Source: Streptomyces minutiscleroticus
GTDB lineage: Bacteria > Actinomycetota > Actinomycetes > Streptomycetales > Streptomycetaceae
Assembly (NCBI RefSeq): GCF_014650875.1
Contig: NZ_BMVU01000001.1
Location: forward strand, 620,001 to 684,000
Length of the DNA stretch: 64,000 bases
Reading direction: 5' to 3'
Below are positions 7,935 through 17,465 of the stretch, piece by piece. The notes under the pieces are model-generated. The model did not search any database and was not told the origin of the DNA. It worked only from the letters and a program-made list of their open reading frames with translations. Made by a program: the position numbers and the translations under genes. Numbering within the stretch: position 1 is the first letter of the stretch; each line of letters opens with the position of its first letter.

Positions 7935-9014
7935 CTAATGGGCGGCCCCGGTGGAGCGTCCGCCGCGGTCACCCTCCGCAAGGACGCGGTCGCTCGCTCG
8001 CGGGCACAGCGGCGTCGCGCGGGCCACTTCGAGGCGCACGGCGCGGCGCAGTTCCAGGAAGCGGCCGAGCGGGTCCCCGTCCGGCCGGTCCCACGGGAAC
8101 GAGGTCGCGTACGGGCCGGTCAGCCGGAACTGCTCGAGCGCGTCCCGCCAGCGCTCCAGGGCGGCCAGCACGTACGCGAGCACGTTGCGGCCCTCCGCGG
8201 ACCAGGGGTCCGCGGACGGGTGGTGCCGGGAGACGGCGATCGCGAGGTCGGCCGCGGCGTCCAGGCGTGCGCGCGGGACGGCGGCCCCGTCCGGCGGCGC
8301 TCCCCCGCCGGGCCCGGCCCCGGTCAGGTACGCGAAGGCCGCGCGTGCCGGGAGCGCCTGCGCCGGCGAGCCGGGCGCCGCGTCCTGGGCGGCGCGCTCG
8401 GCGAAGTCGAAGCACTCGCGGTACGAGCCGCGCCGGGCGGCGGACAGGTACTGCAGGGCCGAGACGTGGCAGCCGTAGTGGAGCGCGCTGCGGCGGACGG
8501 CCTCGGCCCACAGCTCCTCGAAGGCGGTGTGCGGGGCGTGCGTGCCCCGGGCGTGGTCCAGCGCGATCCGCCAGGGCACCGGGTCGCCCGGGCTCGCCTG
8601 GGCGGCCGCGGCGATCAGGGGCGCGACCGGGCGCAGCAGCTCGTCCCGGGCCGGCGACGCCCACGCCCGCGTCACCGCCAGCTCGGCCCCGAGCAGCAGG
8701 ACGTCGGGGTCGTCCGGCGCCGCCCGCCGCCAGCGCTCGAACCACTCGGGCCGGGAGCGCGCGAAGGCCGCGAGCCGGACCGCGTACCGGTCCCGGTGCT
8801 CCCACTCGGCGGCCTCGCGCGTGGCGGCCAGCAGCGCGGACGCCGGCCCGTACTCGCCGCGCCCGGCCCCGACGAGCGCGGGGCCGAGCCGTCCGTCGGG
8901 GGCGTCGAGCAGGACGTCGTCGTCGGGCGGCAGTCCGACGGAGAGGCGGGGGGAGTGCTTGATCGTCCGGGCCGTCCGGAGGACCGTGCGCAGAAGTGCC
9001 ATGTCGCCGACCAT
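7935..9014 (-). CDS. Conserved helical protein of unknown function
   Basis: The protein has 359 residues from ATG 9014 (MVGDMALLRT), or 355 from the second Met at 9002; neither has a clear ribosome site. It is mostly Ala/Arg/Leu/Glu helices, with repeated WxxRxxxAAPDDPDVLLLGAE-like and GSYRECFDFAERAA-like patterns that resemble tetratricopeptide or Sel1-like pairs. No signal peptide, membrane span or catalytic motif is visible. It ends 11 bp before the start of the LON-domain gene on the same strand. The function is unknown; a protein-protein interaction role is a guess from the helical repeats. Confidence 0.75.
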   Translation of the reverse strand: MVGDMALLRTVLRTARTIKHSPRLSVGLPPDDDVLLDAPDGRLGPALVGAGRGEYGPASALLAATREAAEWEHRDRYAVRLAAFARSRPEWFERWRRAAPDDPDVLLLGAELAVTRAWASPARDELLRPVAPLIAAAAQASPGDPVPWRIALDHARGTHAPHTAFEELWAEAVRRSALHYGCHVSALQYLSAARRGSYRECFDFAERAAQDAAPGSPAQALPARAAFAYLTGAGPGGGAPPDGAAVPRARLDAAADLAIAVSRHHPSADPWSAEGRNVLAYVLAALERWRDALEQFRLTGPYATSFPWDRPDGDPLGRFLELRRAVRLEVARATPLCPRASDRVLAEGDRGGRSTGAAH

Positions 9015-9208
9015 TGAAGAGCCCGCGCGGGAGCGGTTCCAGCACGTTTGGGTAAACGCGTCAGGGTTGTACCCGGACTGGTCAAGGGCGGGCAAAAACG
9101 CGCTGTGTGCGGTCTGTTGGCCCGCCGTCCACCCGTCCGTCGCCGTCCGTCCGCCGTGGCGCGCGGGGGCACGGGGGCACGGAGGCATGCGGTCCCGGGT
9201 CCGCGGGA

Positions 9209-10783
9209 TCAGCTGCGGCGCAGGAGTCTGGTCGCGCCGGCCGCGACGGTCGTGGCCAGGGTCCAGCCGAGCAGGATCACCACGGCGGCCAGCCACTGCC
9301 AGCCGCCGCGCAGCTGCCAGTAGCCCACCTGCCCGAGGTCGATGACCGGCAGGAGCAGGTCCAGCGCGAACAGGGAGGCGTTCCACGGCGGGTGCTCGCC
9401 GCTCTTGATCGGCGGGTGGTCCGCGTGCGAGAAGGCGAGCGAGGTCGCCGCCCACAGCACCGCCATCCACACGGCGGCCCGGCCCGGCCGGTAGCCGTAG
9501 GCCACCGTCCAGTCCTGCACGTAGCCCCACAGTTTGCCCGCGGGCGGCAGGATCTCCCGGCGGTGGCGCTGCTTGGCCAGCAGCACCTCGCGGGCGCCCT
9601 CGTCCTCGCCGCCGTTGCGCAGCACGGCGGCGAGCCGCTCGTACGGCTCCGGGTTGTACTCGGCGGTCGCGGCGGCCACCCACTGCAACCGCTCCACCAG
9701 CGGGAACGGGCCGCGCGGCACGAGGTTCTCGTAGCAGAAGCCGCCCATGTGCAGCATGCCGGGGCCCGGCCAGCTCGCCGCGCGGTCCATCAGGTTGACC
9801 ACCCGGGCCCCGGACAGCACCACGTGTCCCGCGCGCGGCCGCTCGCCCAGGAAGCGCAGCTCGGGCGTCTGCACCCGGCGCAGCGACAGCTCCTGGTCGC
9901 CGGCCAGCAGGAACCGTGCCCGGTCGAGGTCGACGGCGTCCCCGAACCGCCCGTCGTCCAGCCGCATCCCGCCCCGGCACTCGAAGCGCTGGACGCGGGT
10001 GCCCTGCGCCGGGGTGACGCCGGCGGCCTGCTGCGGGCCGCCGACGCCGGCCGGGGTCAGGTACAGCGTGCGCTCGACGGTCAGCTGCGGCGCGTTCAGG
10101 GCGAAGCGCTCGCGGGGGTTGCTCAGGCGGCTGCCGCGCAGGCTGAGAGAGACGCCGATCTGGGCGCCGCGCAGGCTCAGTTCGCCGTACGACTCCAGCA
10201 TCTCGGCCTGCAGGTCCTGGCCGACGGTCATGCCGTCGCCCGCGATGGAGCGGCCGCGCCGGTCCGGGTGCACGACCGCCTGGCTGAGCAGCAGGTCCGT
10301 GCCGATGTGCGCGTCGGTGAGGCGGACGCCGCGGCGGAAGCGGCAGCGCGGCAGGTGCAGGTCGCCCTCGGTGTGCAGCCGGGCGGCCTCCAGGCGCGGC
10401 ACCGAGCAGTCCACCAGCCGCAGGGTCGTGAACCGCGTCTCGGGCAGCACGACCTCCTTCTCGAACCGGCAGCCCCGCAGCTCCACGTACGGCTCGATCG
10501 TGCCGCCCGCGAGGTCCAGGACGCCGGTGATCCGTAAGCCGGTCAGCTTCAGGGACGAGACCCGGCCCGACAGGGCGGGCGGCCCGTCCAGCAGCAGCAT
10601 GGCGACGACGCGCGCCCGCACGCTGCGCTCCGGCCCCCACGGGGCCGCGCCGTGCGGATCGTCCACGGCGGCGTCCCCGCTGCTCAGGTCGTACTCGCTG
10701 CCGTTGCGGAACGCCTGCCACATTCCCGCCTCGGCACTGGTCACTCCGTCCGGCAGCTCCCCGGTCCCTGCCCCGTCCGTCAC
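9209..10783 (-). CDS. Beta-helix (pentapeptide-like) protein with C-terminal membrane spans
   Basis: The protein has 524 residues. Residues about 40-370 show recurring short strands of the kind seen in pentapeptide or right-handed beta-helix repeats (LKLTGLRITGVLDLAGGTI, VELRGCRFEKEVVLPETRF, LTDAHIGTDLLLSQAVV). The last 110 residues contain three hydrophobic segments starting at AAVWMAVLWAATSLAF. Homologues are often labelled 'membrane-associated oxidoreductase', but I see no cofactor motif that supports oxidoreductase activity. The GTG at 10783 is chosen because ggaggg stands 8 nt upstream; an ORF start at 10822 lacks a ribosome site. It is divergent from hisD. Confidence 0.78.
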   Translation of the reverse strand: MTDGAGTGELPDGVTSAEAGMWQAFRNGSEYDLSSGDAAVDDPHGAAPWGPERSVRARVVAMLLLDGPPALSGRVSSLKLTGLRITGVLDLAGGTIEPYVELRGCRFEKEVVLPETRFTTLRLVDCSVPRLEAARLHTEGDLHLPRCRFRRGVRLTDAHIGTDLLLSQAVVHPDRRGRSIAGDGMTVGQDLQAEMLESYGELSLRGAQIGVSLSLRGSRLSNPRERFALNAPQLTVERTLYLTPAGVGGPQQAAGVTPAQGTRVQRFECRGGMRLDDGRFGDAVDLDRARFLLAGDQELSLRRVQTPELRFLGERPRAGHVVLSGARVVNLMDRAASWPGPGMLHMGGFCYENLVPRGPFPLVERLQWVAAATAEYNPEPYERLAAVLRNGGEDEGAREVLLAKQRHRREILPPAGKLWGYVQDWTVAYGYRPGRAAVWMAVLWAATSLAFSHADHPPIKSGEHPPWNASLFALDLLLPVIDLGQVGYWQLRGGWQWLAAVVILLGWTLATTVAAGATRLLRRS

Positions 10784-10839
10784 GGCGCGTCCCTCCGTCC
10801 CCGACAGTGCACCCCTTCGCACAACCGTTCATGCCCGCT

Positions 10840-10867
10840 GAGTGACGGCGTGAACGCCGAGAGTGAC
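10840..10867. promoter_or_regulatory. Direct GAGTGAC repeats 21 bp apart
   Basis: The heptamer GAGTGAC occurs at 10840-10846 and 10861-10867, two helical turns apart, with GGCGTGAACGCC between. The pair lies 57-84 bp upstream of the beta-helix membrane protein start, a position suited to a regulator site. The rest of the 379-bp divergent gap 10784-11162 holds only the inverted repeat and promoter at hisD. Confidence 0.3.
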
Positions 10868-11094
10868 AAAGATCTTGTGCGGGGCGGAGACCGGCCGGCG
10901 TCCGCCCCGGCCCGGACGCCGGCCCGGGCACCGCCCCGGCCGTGTCCGGGACGCGCCCGGGCCGCCCCGGTGAGTTTCCGCACAGCGGCCCGGCGGTGCC
11001 GGGCGCCGCCGGACACGCGCCCGGCGGCGCCCGCCGCCCCCGGGGCCCGCGCGTGCGGTCCGCTCCCGGTCCTGCCGGCCGCCGCCCCTCCCGC

Positions 11095-11131
11095 CCGGAC
11101 GGCCGTATCAGCGATTGATACGGCCGTCCGG
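11095..11131. promoter_or_regulatory. 16-bp inverted repeat at the hisD promoter, candidate operator
   Basis: Arms 11095-11110 and 11116-11131 are perfectly complementary over 16 bp, with a GCGAT spacer; the centre reads TATCA-GCGAT-TGATA. The right arm ends 31 bp before the hisD start and 18 bp before a GAGAAT hexamer (11150-11155), so the repeat covers the expected -35 region of a leaderless hisD promoter. It is not followed by a T-tract and lies between divergent genes, so an operator is likelier than a terminator. Confidence 0.55.
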
Positions 11132-11162
11132 CGCCGTCCGCGGGTCTGAGAGAATTGGGACC

Positions 11163-12488
11163 GTGATCTCCCGAATCGATCTGCGCGGCGACGCCCTCCC
11201 CGAGGGCTCCGCCCTGCGCGCTCTGCTGCCCCGAGCCGACTTCGACGTAGCGGCCGCCCTGGAGAAGGTGCGTCCGATCTGCGAGGACGTGCATCATCGC
11301 GGGGACGAGGCGCTGATCGAGTACGCGGAGCGGTTCGACGGCGTCCGCCTCGACGAGGTGCGGGTGCCCGCCGAGGCGCTCACCCGGGCCCTGGAGGAGC
11401 TGGACCCGGCCGTGCGCGCGGCCCTGGAGGAGTCCATCCGCCGCGCCCGCCTGGTCCACCGCGCCCAGCGCCGCGAGGCGCACACCACGCAGGTCGTGCC
11501 CGGCGGCACGGTCAAGGAGAAGTGGGTCCCGGTCGAGCGCGTCGGCCTGTACGCGCCGGGCGGCCGCTCCGTCTACCCCTCCTCCGTGATCATGAACGCG
11601 GTGCCCGCGCAGGAGGCCGGCGTCGCGTCGGTCGCGCTGGCCTCGCCCGCCCAGGCGGAGTTCGGCGGTCTGCCGCACCCGACGATCCTGGCCGCCTGCG
11701 CGCTGCTCGGCGTCGACGAGGTGTACGCGGCGGGCGGCGCCACGGCCGTCGCGATGTTCGCGTACGGCACCGAGTCCTGCGCCCCGGCCGACATGGTCAC
11801 CGGTCCCGGCAACATCTGGGTCGCCGCCGCCAAGCGCTACTTCACCGGGAAGATCGGCATCGACACCGAGGCGGGACCGACCGAGATCGCGATCCTCGCC
11901 GACGACACCGCCGACCCGGTGCACGTCGCCTCCGACCTGATCAGCCAGGCCGAGCACGACCCGCTGGCCGCCGCCGTCCTCGTCACCGACTCGGCCGAGC
12001 TGGCCGACGCCGTGGCGAAGGAGCTGGTCCCGCAGGTCGGGGCCAGCAAGCACGTGACCGACCGGATCGCACCGGCGCTCGCCGGCAAGCAGTCCGCGAT
12101 CGTGCTGGTCGACGGCGTCGAGGAGGGCCTGCGCGTCGTCGACGCGTACGGCGCCGAGCACCTGGAGATCCAGACCCGCGACGCCGCGGCCGTCGCCGAC
12201 CGCGTGAGGAACGCGGGCGCGGTCTTCGTCGGCCCCTGGGCGCCCGTCTCGCTCGGCGACTACGCCGCGGGCTCCAACCACGTGCTGCCCACCGGCGGCT
12301 GCGCCTGCCACTCCTCGGGCCTGAGCGTGCAGTCCTTCCTGCGCGGCATCCACGTCGTGGACTACACGCGCGACGCCCTGGCCGAGGTCGCCCACCACGT
12401 GGTGACCCTCGCCGAGGCCGAGGACCTGCCCGCACACGGGGCCGCGATCAAGGCCCGCTTCGGATGGAAGGTGCCGGAAGGCAAGTGA
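11163..12488 (+). CDS. hisD: Histidinol dehydrogenase
   Basis: This 441-residue enzyme oxidises L-histidinol to histidine in two NAD-dependent steps, the last steps of the pathway. Visible family motifs are the NAD-site loop [22 protein letters not shown], the zinc-ligand pair in ISQAEHDP, and the C-terminal [18 protein letters not shown] containing further ligands and catalytic residues. GTG 11163 is chosen because the family N-terminus (ISRIDLRGD) begins there and a -10-like GAGAAT lies 8 nt upstream, implying a leaderless mRNA. It is the first gene of the main his operon; its stop overlaps the hisC start. Confidence 0.96.
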   Translation: MISRIDLRGDALPEGSALRALLPRADFDVAAALEKVRPICEDVHHRGDEALIEYAERFDGVRLDEVRVPAEALTRALEELDPAVRAALEESIRRARLVHRAQRREAHTTQVVPGGTVKEKWVPVERVGLYAPGGRSVYPSSVIMNAVPAQEAGVASVALASPAQAEFGGLPHPTILAACALLGVDEVYAAGGATAVAMFAYGTESCAPADMVTGPGNIWVAAAKRYFTGKIGIDTEAGPTEIAILADDTADPVHVASDLISQAEHDPLAAAVLVTDSAELADAVAKELVPQVGASKHVTDRIAPALAGKQSAIVLVDGVEEGLRVVDAYGAEHLEIQTRDAAAVADRVRNAGAVFVGPWAPVSLGDYAAGSNHVLPTGGCACHSSGLSVQSFLRGIHVVDYTRDALAEVAHHVVTLAEAEDLPAHGAAIKARFGWKVPEGK

Positions 12489-13597
12489 CCGACGTACGCA
12501 TCGACGACCTCCCCGTCCGCGAGGAACTGCGCGGCAAGTCCCCGTACGGCGCGCCCCAGCTCGACGTCCCCGTGCGGCTGAACACCAACGAGAACCCCTA
12601 CCCGCTGCCCGAGCCGCTGGTGGAGCGGATCGCGGAGCGGGTGCGCGAGGCCGCGCGGAACCTCAACCGCTACCCCGACCGGGACGCGGTCGAGCTGCGC
12701 ACCGAGCTGGCCCGCTACCTGACCAGGACCGGCGGGTACGCGGTCGGTACGGAGAACGTCTGGGCGGCCAACGGCTCCAACGAGGTCATCCAGCAGCTGC
12801 TGCAGACCTTCGGCGGCCCCGGCCGCACCGCGATCGGCTTCGAGCCCTCGTACTCGATGCACGGCCTGATCGCGCGCGGCACCGGCACCGGCTGGATCTC
12901 CGGCCCCCGGAACGAGGACTTCACGATCGACCTCGCGGCGGCCGAGAGGGCCATCGCCGAGCACCGGCCGGACGTCGTCTTCGTCACCACGCCCAACAAC
13001 CCCACCGGCAACAGCGTCCCGCCCGGGACGGTCCTCGCCCTGTACGAGGCCGCGCAGGCGGCGAAGCCGTCCATGGTGGTCGTGGACGAGGCCTACGTGG
13101 AGTTCAGCCACGGCGCCTCGCTGCTGCCGCTCCTGGAGGGCCGCCCGCACCTGGTCGTCTCCCGGACCATGTCCAAGGCGTTCGGCGCGGCCGGGCTGCG
13201 CCTGGGCTACCTCGCCGCGCACCCCGCGGTCGTGGACGCCGTCCAGCTCGTCCGCCTGCCCTACCACCTGTCGGCCGTCACCCAGGCCACCGCCCTGGCC
13301 GCCCTGGAGCACACCGACACGCTGCTGAAGTACGTCGAGCAGCTGAAGGCCGAGCGCGACCGGCTGGTCGCCGAGCTGCGCGGACTCGGCTACGACGTCG
13401 TGGAGTCGGACGCGAACTTCGTCCAGTTCGGACGGTTCGACGACGCCCACGAGGTCTGGCGGAAGATCCTCGACCGGGGCGTCCTGGTCCGGGACAACGG
13501 GGTTCCGGGGTGGCTGCGCGTCTGCGCCGGCACGCCCGAAGAGAACGACGCGTTCCTCGATGCGGTACGCGAACTGAAGAAGGAGCAGCACGCATGA
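12485..13597 (+). CDS. hisC: Histidinol-phosphate aminotransferase
   Basis: The 370-residue PLP enzyme transfers an amino group from glutamate to imidazole-acetol phosphate. It is a class I/II aminotransferase: N-terminal [12 protein letters not shown], the substrate and cofactor motif TTPNNPTGN at 168-176, DEAY at 201-204, and the Schiff-base Lys231 within SRTMSKAFG. The GTG start overlaps the hisD stop in a GTGA arrangement, and its own stop overlaps the hisB ATG, so translation is probably coupled along the operon. Confidence 0.96.
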   Translation: MTDVRIDDLPVREELRGKSPYGAPQLDVPVRLNTNENPYPLPEPLVERIAERVREAARNLNRYPDRDAVELRTELARYLTRTGGYAVGTENVWAANGSNEVIQQLLQTFGGPGRTAIGFEPSYSMHGLIARGTGTGWISGPRNEDFTIDLAAAERAIAEHRPDVVFVTTPNNPTGNSVPPGTVLALYEAAQAAKPSMVVVDEAYVEFSHGASLLPLLEGRPHLVVSRTMSKAFGAAGLRLGYLAAHPAVVDAVQLVRLPYHLSAVTQATALAALEHTDTLLKYVEQLKAERDRLVAELRGLGYDVVESDANFVQFGRFDDAHEVWRKILDRGVLVRDNGVPGWLRVCAGTPEENDAFLDAVRELKKEQHA

Positions 13598-14187
13598 GCC
13601 GCACAGGCCGGGTCGAACGGACCACCAAGGAGACCTCCGTCCTCGTCGAGATCGACCTCGACGGCACGGGGAAGGTCGACGTGTCGACCGGGGTCGGCTT
13701 CTTCGACCACATGCTCGACCAGCTCGGCCGCCACGGTCTGTTCGACCTCACCGTGAAGACCGAGGGCGACCTGCACATCGACTCGCACCACACCATCGAG
13801 GACACCGCCCTCGCGCTGGGCGCCGCCTTCAAGCAGGCCCTCGGCGACAAGGTCGGCATCTACCGCTTCGGCAACTGCACGGTCCCGCTGGACGAGTCCC
13901 TCGCCCAGGTCACCGTCGACCTCTCCGGCCGCCCGTACCTCGTGCACACCGAGCCCGAGAACATGGCGCCGATGATCGGCGAGTACGACACGACGATGAC
14001 CCGGCACATCCTGGAGTCGCTCGTGGCGCAGGCGCAGATCGCGCTGCACGTGCACGTGCCCTACGGGCGCAACGCCCACCACATCGTGGAGTGCCAGTTC
14101 AAGGCCCTCGCCCGCGCGCTGCGCTACGCCAGTGAGCGCGACCCGCGCGCGGCCGGCATCCTGCCCTCCACGAAGGGCGCGCTGTAG
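13594..14187 (+). CDS. hisB: Imidazoleglycerol-phosphate dehydratase
   Basis: The 197-residue protein is the monofunctional dehydratase, without the phosphatase domain found in enterobacterial HisB. The manganese-binding sequences are present: [30 protein letters not shown] and the later [18 protein letters not shown] 13594 overlaps the hisC stop (ATGA) and gives the standard start [14 protein letters not shown]. The histidinol-phosphate phosphatase needed by the pathway is not in this window. Confidence 0.96.
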   Translation: MSRTGRVERTTKETSVLVEIDLDGTGKVDVSTGVGFFDHMLDQLGRHGLFDLTVKTEGDLHIDSHHTIEDTALALGAAFKQALGDKVGIYRFGNCTVPLDESLAQVTVDLSGRPYLVHTEPENMAPMIGEYDTTMTRHILESLVAQAQIALHVHVPYGRNAHHIVECQFKALARALRYASERDPRAAGILPSTKGAL

Positions 14188-14191
14188 AGCC

Positions 14192-14356
14192 ATGAACGGC
14201 CTGTCCACCGTCCTGATCGTCGTCGGTCTCTTCCTGATCGGCGGGATCATCTCCTTCGTCAAGCAGCAGATGCCCAAGAGCCTGATCGTGCTGCTGTCCA
14301 TCGGCGCCGCGATGTGCCTCGCGGCGGGAATCCTCCGGCTGGAGGTGTGGAATTGA
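14192..14356 (+). CDS. Small two-span membrane protein inside the his operon
   Basis: The gene encodes 54 residues starting [18 protein letters not shown] and ending RLEVWN. Two hydrophobic segments (about 5-22 and 31-48) flank a short basic loop FVKQQMPKS. The ATG stands 4 nt after the hisB stop, and the stop overlaps the TTG of hisH, so the gene is embedded in the operon. The last codons carry the Shine-Dalgarno (ggagg) of hisH, so its translation could affect hisH. The function is unknown; conservation of the position in Streptomyces is my recollection. Confidence 0.78.
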   Translation: MNGLSTVLIVVGLFLIGGIISFVKQQMPKSLIVLLSIGAAMCLAAGILRLEVWN

Positions 14357-14994
14357 GTTCCCCCAAGAAGGTCGTCGTCTTCGACTACGGCTTCGGCAAC
14401 GTCCGCTCCGCCGAGCGCGCCCTGGCGCGCGCGGGGGCCGACGTCGAGATCACACGTGACTTCGACCGCGCCATGAACGCCGACGGGCTCCTCGTGCCAG
14501 GCGTCGGCGCCTTCGCCGCCTGCATGACCGGGCTCAAGGAGGCCCGCGGCGACTGGATCGTCGGCCGCCGGCTGGCCGGGGGCCGCCCGGTCATGGGCAT
14601 CTGCGTCGGCATGCAGATCCTGTTCTCCCGCGGCATCGAGCACGGCGTGGAGGCCGAGGGCCTCGACGAGTGGCCCGGCACGGTCGGTCCGCTCCAGGCC
14701 GACGTCGTCCCGCACATGGGCTGGAACACGGTCGAGGCTCCGGCCGGTTCGCAGCTGTTCGCGGACCTCGACGAGGACGCACGCTTCTACTTCGTGCACT
14801 CCTACGCCGTGCACGACTGGTCCCTGGAGACCGCGAACCCGGCGATGAAGGCCCCCCTGGTGACCTGGTCCACGCACGGCAAGCCCTTCGTGGCGGCCGT
14901 GGAGAACGGCGCCCTGTGGGCCACGCAGTTCCACCCCGAGAAGTCCGGCGACGCCGGAGCGCAGCTGCTGAACAACTGGATCGGAACCCTCTGA
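14353..14994 (+). CDS. hisH: Imidazole glycerol phosphate synthase, glutaminase subunit
   Basis: The 213-residue class I glutamine amidotransferase supplies ammonia to HisF. The catalytic Cys84 lies in GICVGMQ, and His194 and Glu196 in TQFHPEKS complete the triad. I start at TTG 14353, because ggagg at 14341-14345 is correctly spaced for it and the product begins at the conserved [15 protein letters not shown] 14347 would be too close to the ribosome site. The TTG overlaps the stop of the preceding small gene, and the stop overlaps the priA start. Its partner HisF is encoded three genes downstream. Confidence 0.94.
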   Translation: MSSPKKVVVFDYGFGNVRSAERALARAGADVEITRDFDRAMNADGLLVPGVGAFAACMTGLKEARGDWIVGRRLAGGRPVMGICVGMQILFSRGIEHGVEAEGLDEWPGTVGPLQADVVPHMGWNTVEAPAGSQLFADLDEDARFYFVHSYAVHDWSLETANPAMKAPLVTWSTHGKPFVAAVENGALWATQFHPEKSGDAGAQLLNNWIGTL

Positions 14995-15719
14995 TGGCCG
15001 TCAAGCTCGAACTCCTCCCCGCCGTCGACGTGCGCGACGGCCAGGCCGTCCGCCTGGTGCACGGCGAGTCCGGCACGGAGACCTCCTACGGCTCGCCGCT
15101 GGAGGCGGCCCTCGCCTGGCAGCGGGCGGGCGCCGAGTGGCTGCACCTGGTCGACCTGGACGCCGCGTTCGGCACGGGCGACAACCGCGCGCTGATCGCC
15201 GAGGTCACCCAGGCGATGGACATCAAGGTGGAGCTGTCCGGCGGCATCCGCGACGACGACACGCTCGCCGCCGCCCTCGCCACCGGCTGCACCCGCGTCA
15301 ACCTCGGCACCGCCGCCCTGGAGACCCCCGAGTGGGTCGCCAAGGTCATCGCCGAGCACGGCGACAGGATCGCGGTCGGCCTCGACGTGCGCGGCACCAC
15401 GCTGCGCGGCCGCGGCTGGACCCGCGACGGCGGCGACCTGTACGAGACGCTGGAGCGCCTGAACAAGGAGGGCTGCGCCCGCTACGTGGTCACCGACATC
15501 GCCAAGGACGGCACGCTCCAGGGCCCCAACCTGGAGCTGCTGAGGAACGTCTGCGCGGCGACCGACCGCCCCGTGGTCGCCTCCGGCGGCGTCTCGTCCC
15601 TGGACGACCTGCGCGCGATCGCGGAGCTCGTCCCGCTGGGCGTGGAGGGCTCCATCGTCGGCAAGGCCCTGTACGCGAAGGCGTTCACCCTCGAAGAGGC
15701 CCTGGCGGCCGTGGAGTGA
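14994..15719 (+). CDS. priA: PriA: bifunctional HisA/TrpF isomerase
   Basis: The 241-residue TIM-barrel protein is the actinobacterial PriA, which isomerises both ProFAR (histidine route) and phosphoribosyl anthranilate (tryptophan route). The paired acidic catalytic residues are Asp12 in PAVDVRDG and an Asp in [13 protein letters not shown] (about 168-172). Arg20, Trp142 and nearby Arg residues ([10 protein letters not shown]) correspond to the dual-substrate switch described for PriA. Absence of a trpF gene beside the trp genes in this window supports the dual role. The ATG overlaps the hisH stop. Confidence 0.94.
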   Translation: MAVKLELLPAVDVRDGQAVRLVHGESGTETSYGSPLEAALAWQRAGAEWLHLVDLDAAFGTGDNRALIAEVTQAMDIKVELSGGIRDDDTLAAALATGCTRVNLGTAALETPEWVAKVIAEHGDRIAVGLDVRGTTLRGRGWTRDGGDLYETLERLNKEGCARYVVTDIAKDGTLQGPNLELLRNVCAATDRPVVASGGVSSLDDLRAIAELVPLGVEGSIVGKALYAKAFTLEEALAAVE

Positions 15720-15735
15720 CGAAGGAAGCGGTGAC

Positions 15736-16140
15736 ATGACGTCCGACGCCGTGCGGCGGGTGCGCAGCGGGAGCTCCTGGGAGGAGGCCTTCGGCTTCGC
15801 GCGCGCCGTCGCGGCGGGCGACCGTGTCCTGGTGGCCGGCACGACGGCCTTCAAGGACGAGGTGCTCCACGGGGAGGGCGACCCCTACGAGCAGGCCAGG
15901 GTGGCTTTCGGGCAGGCCCTGGAGGCGATCGCGGAGTTCGGGCTCGACGCCCGGTCCGTGGTCCTGACCCGGATGTACCTGACCCACGCGCACGACGTGG
16001 AGGAGGTGGGCCGCGCCCACCGGGAACTCTTCGGTGCGGCGCCGCCGGCCGCGACCCTTCTGGTCGTGGACGGCTTCGTGGACCCGCGCATCCTGGTCGA
16101 AGTGGAACTGGAAGCATTCAGAGGAGCCGAGAACCCATGA
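15736..16140 (+). CDS. RidA family protein (YjgF/YER057c/UK114)
   Basis: The 134-residue protein fits the RidA fold: [20 protein letters not shown], a central [18 protein letters not shown] helix and [19 protein letters not shown] with the conserved Arg. Canonical RidA deaminates reactive enamines and imines made by PLP enzymes; subfamilies differ and I cannot assign the activity. It sits between priA and hisF with a gaaggaag ribosome site, and its stop overlaps the hisF ATG, so it is fully part of the his operon. Confidence 0.9.
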   Translation: MTSDAVRRVRSGSSWEEAFGFARAVAAGDRVLVAGTTAFKDEVLHGEGDPYEQARVAFGQALEAIAEFGLDARSVVLTRMYLTHAHDVEEVGRAHRELFGAAPPAATLLVVDGFVDPRILVEVELEAFRGAENP

Positions 16141-16892
16141 CCCTGGCGGTCCGAGTCATCCCCTGCCTGGACGTCGACAACGGCCGGGTCGTCAAGGGAG
16201 TCAACTTCCAGAACCTGCGCGACGCGGGCGACCCCGTCGAGATGGCCAAGGTGTACGACGCCGAGGGCGCCGACGAGCTGACGTTCCTGGACATCACCGC
16301 GTCCTCCGGCAACCGCGAGACCACCTACGACGTGGTCCGCCGCACCGCCGAGCAGGTCTTCATCCCGCTCACCGTCGGCGGCGGCGTGCGCACCGCCGAG
16401 GACGTGGACAGGCTGCTGCGGGCCGGCGCGGACAAGGTCGGCGTGAACACCGCCGCCATCGCCCGCCCCGACCTCATCCGCGAGATCGCCGAGCGCTTCG
16501 GCCGCCAGGTGCTGGTCCTCTCGGTGGACGCCCGCCGCACGGAGACCGGCTCCTTCGAGGTCACCACCCACGGCGGCCGCAAGGGCACCGGCATCGACGC
16601 CGTGGAGTGGGCGCACCGCGCGGCCGAGCTGGGCGCGGGGGAGATCCTGCTGAACTCCATGGACGCCGACGGCACCAAGGACGGCTACGACATCGAGATG
16701 ATCCGGGCCGTCCGCAAGCACGTGAGCGTCCCCGTCATCGCCTCCGGCGGCGCGGGCGCCCTGGAGCACTTCCCGCCGGCCGTCGACGCGGGCGCCGACG
16801 CGGTCCTGGCCGCCTCGGTCTTCCACTTCGGCGACCTGCGCATCGGCGAGGTCAAGGCCACACTGCGCACGGCGGGCCACCCGGTCCGCTGA
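16137..16892 (+). CDS. hisF: Imidazole glycerol phosphate synthase, cyclase subunit
   Basis: The 251-residue TIM barrel forms IGP and AICAR from PRFAR using ammonia channelled from HisH. The catalytic Asp at the N-terminus ([15 protein letters not shown]) and the second acidic motif ([15 protein letters not shown]) are intact, as are the phosphate-binding loops [12 protein letters not shown] and [14 protein letters not shown] 16137 overlaps the ridA stop. It is the last gene of this his cluster; the 149-bp gap to the opposing VOC gene contains no clear hairpin. Confidence 0.96.
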   Translation: MTLAVRVIPCLDVDNGRVVKGVNFQNLRDAGDPVEMAKVYDAEGADELTFLDITASSGNRETTYDVVRRTAEQVFIPLTVGGGVRTAEDVDRLLRAGADKVGVNTAAIARPDLIREIAERFGRQVLVLSVDARRTETGSFEVTTHGGRKGTGIDAVEWAHRAAELGAGEILLNSMDADGTKDGYDIEMIRAVRKHVSVPVIASGGAGALEHFPPAVDAGADAVLAASVFHFGDLRIGEVKATLRTAGHPVR

Positions 16893-17041
16893 CGCCCGGC
16901 GCGGCCCGTGCCGCACGCCGCCGCGGCGGCCCCGGGCCCCCGGCTGCCCGTGCCGCCCGGCGGACACCTGCCGCCTCGTCGGGCCGGCGGACTCCGGACC
17001 CGGCCGTCCCGGCGGGGCGGCGCGCTCCGGGGCCCGTCGGC

Positions 17042-17446
17042 TCAGCCGGCCGGGGCCTCCGCCTCCATCAGCTGGATCAGGTTGCCCACCGTGTCGTCGA
17101 GGATCGCGGCGAGGACGGGGCCCTGCCGTCCGGGCGGCTGGGGGAAGCCGACCTCCAGGGCGCGCAGGCGGTCGTACTCGGCGCGCAGGTCGTCCACCGA
17201 GAAGACGACGGCCGGGATGCCCGCCTCGTACAGCGCCCTGCGGTACGGCTCGGCGATCGGCCCCCCGCCCGGCTCCAGCAGCAGCTCCACGTCCTGCCGG
17301 CCGCCCGCCGCGCCCACCGTGACGAACGGTGCGCCGCCGCCCACGTCCACGTTCGTCCGCGTCTCGAAGCCGAGCACGTCCGTGTAGAAGGCGTGGGCCC
17401 GCGGCACGTCGTCGACGTACACACCGGTCATGGCGACTCTGATCAT
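17042..17446 (-). CDS. VOC superfamily (glyoxalase/bleomycin-resistance fold) protein
   Basis: The 134-residue protein has the two beta-alpha-beta-beta-beta halves of the VOC fold: TGVYVDDVPRAHAFYTDVLGF at the front, and AVVFSVDDLRAEYDRLRA with ILDDTVGNLIQLM at the back. ATG 17446 is chosen because gggag precedes it and the fold begins at once; a longer frame upstream is Ser/Arg-rich and implausible. It follows the TIGR03085 gene with a 19-bp gap, so the pair is probably one operon. The substrate is unknown. Confidence 0.85.
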   Translation of the reverse strand: MIRVAMTGVYVDDVPRAHAFYTDVLGFETRTNVDVGGGAPFVTVGAAGGRQDVELLLEPGGGPIAEPYRRALYEAGIPAVVFSVDDLRAEYDRLRALEVGFPQPPGRQGPVLAAILDDTVGNLIQLMEAEAPAG

Positions 17447-17465
17447 CGACGTGCTCCCGGGCGGT

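Noticed and set aside
7935..12437. A 1500-codon open frame on the minus strand across hisD and the genes before it
   Set aside because: Only the last 360 codons (from 9014) are a plausible gene. The rest is antisense to hisD or out of frame with the beta-helix protein; long false frames are expected at this G/C content.
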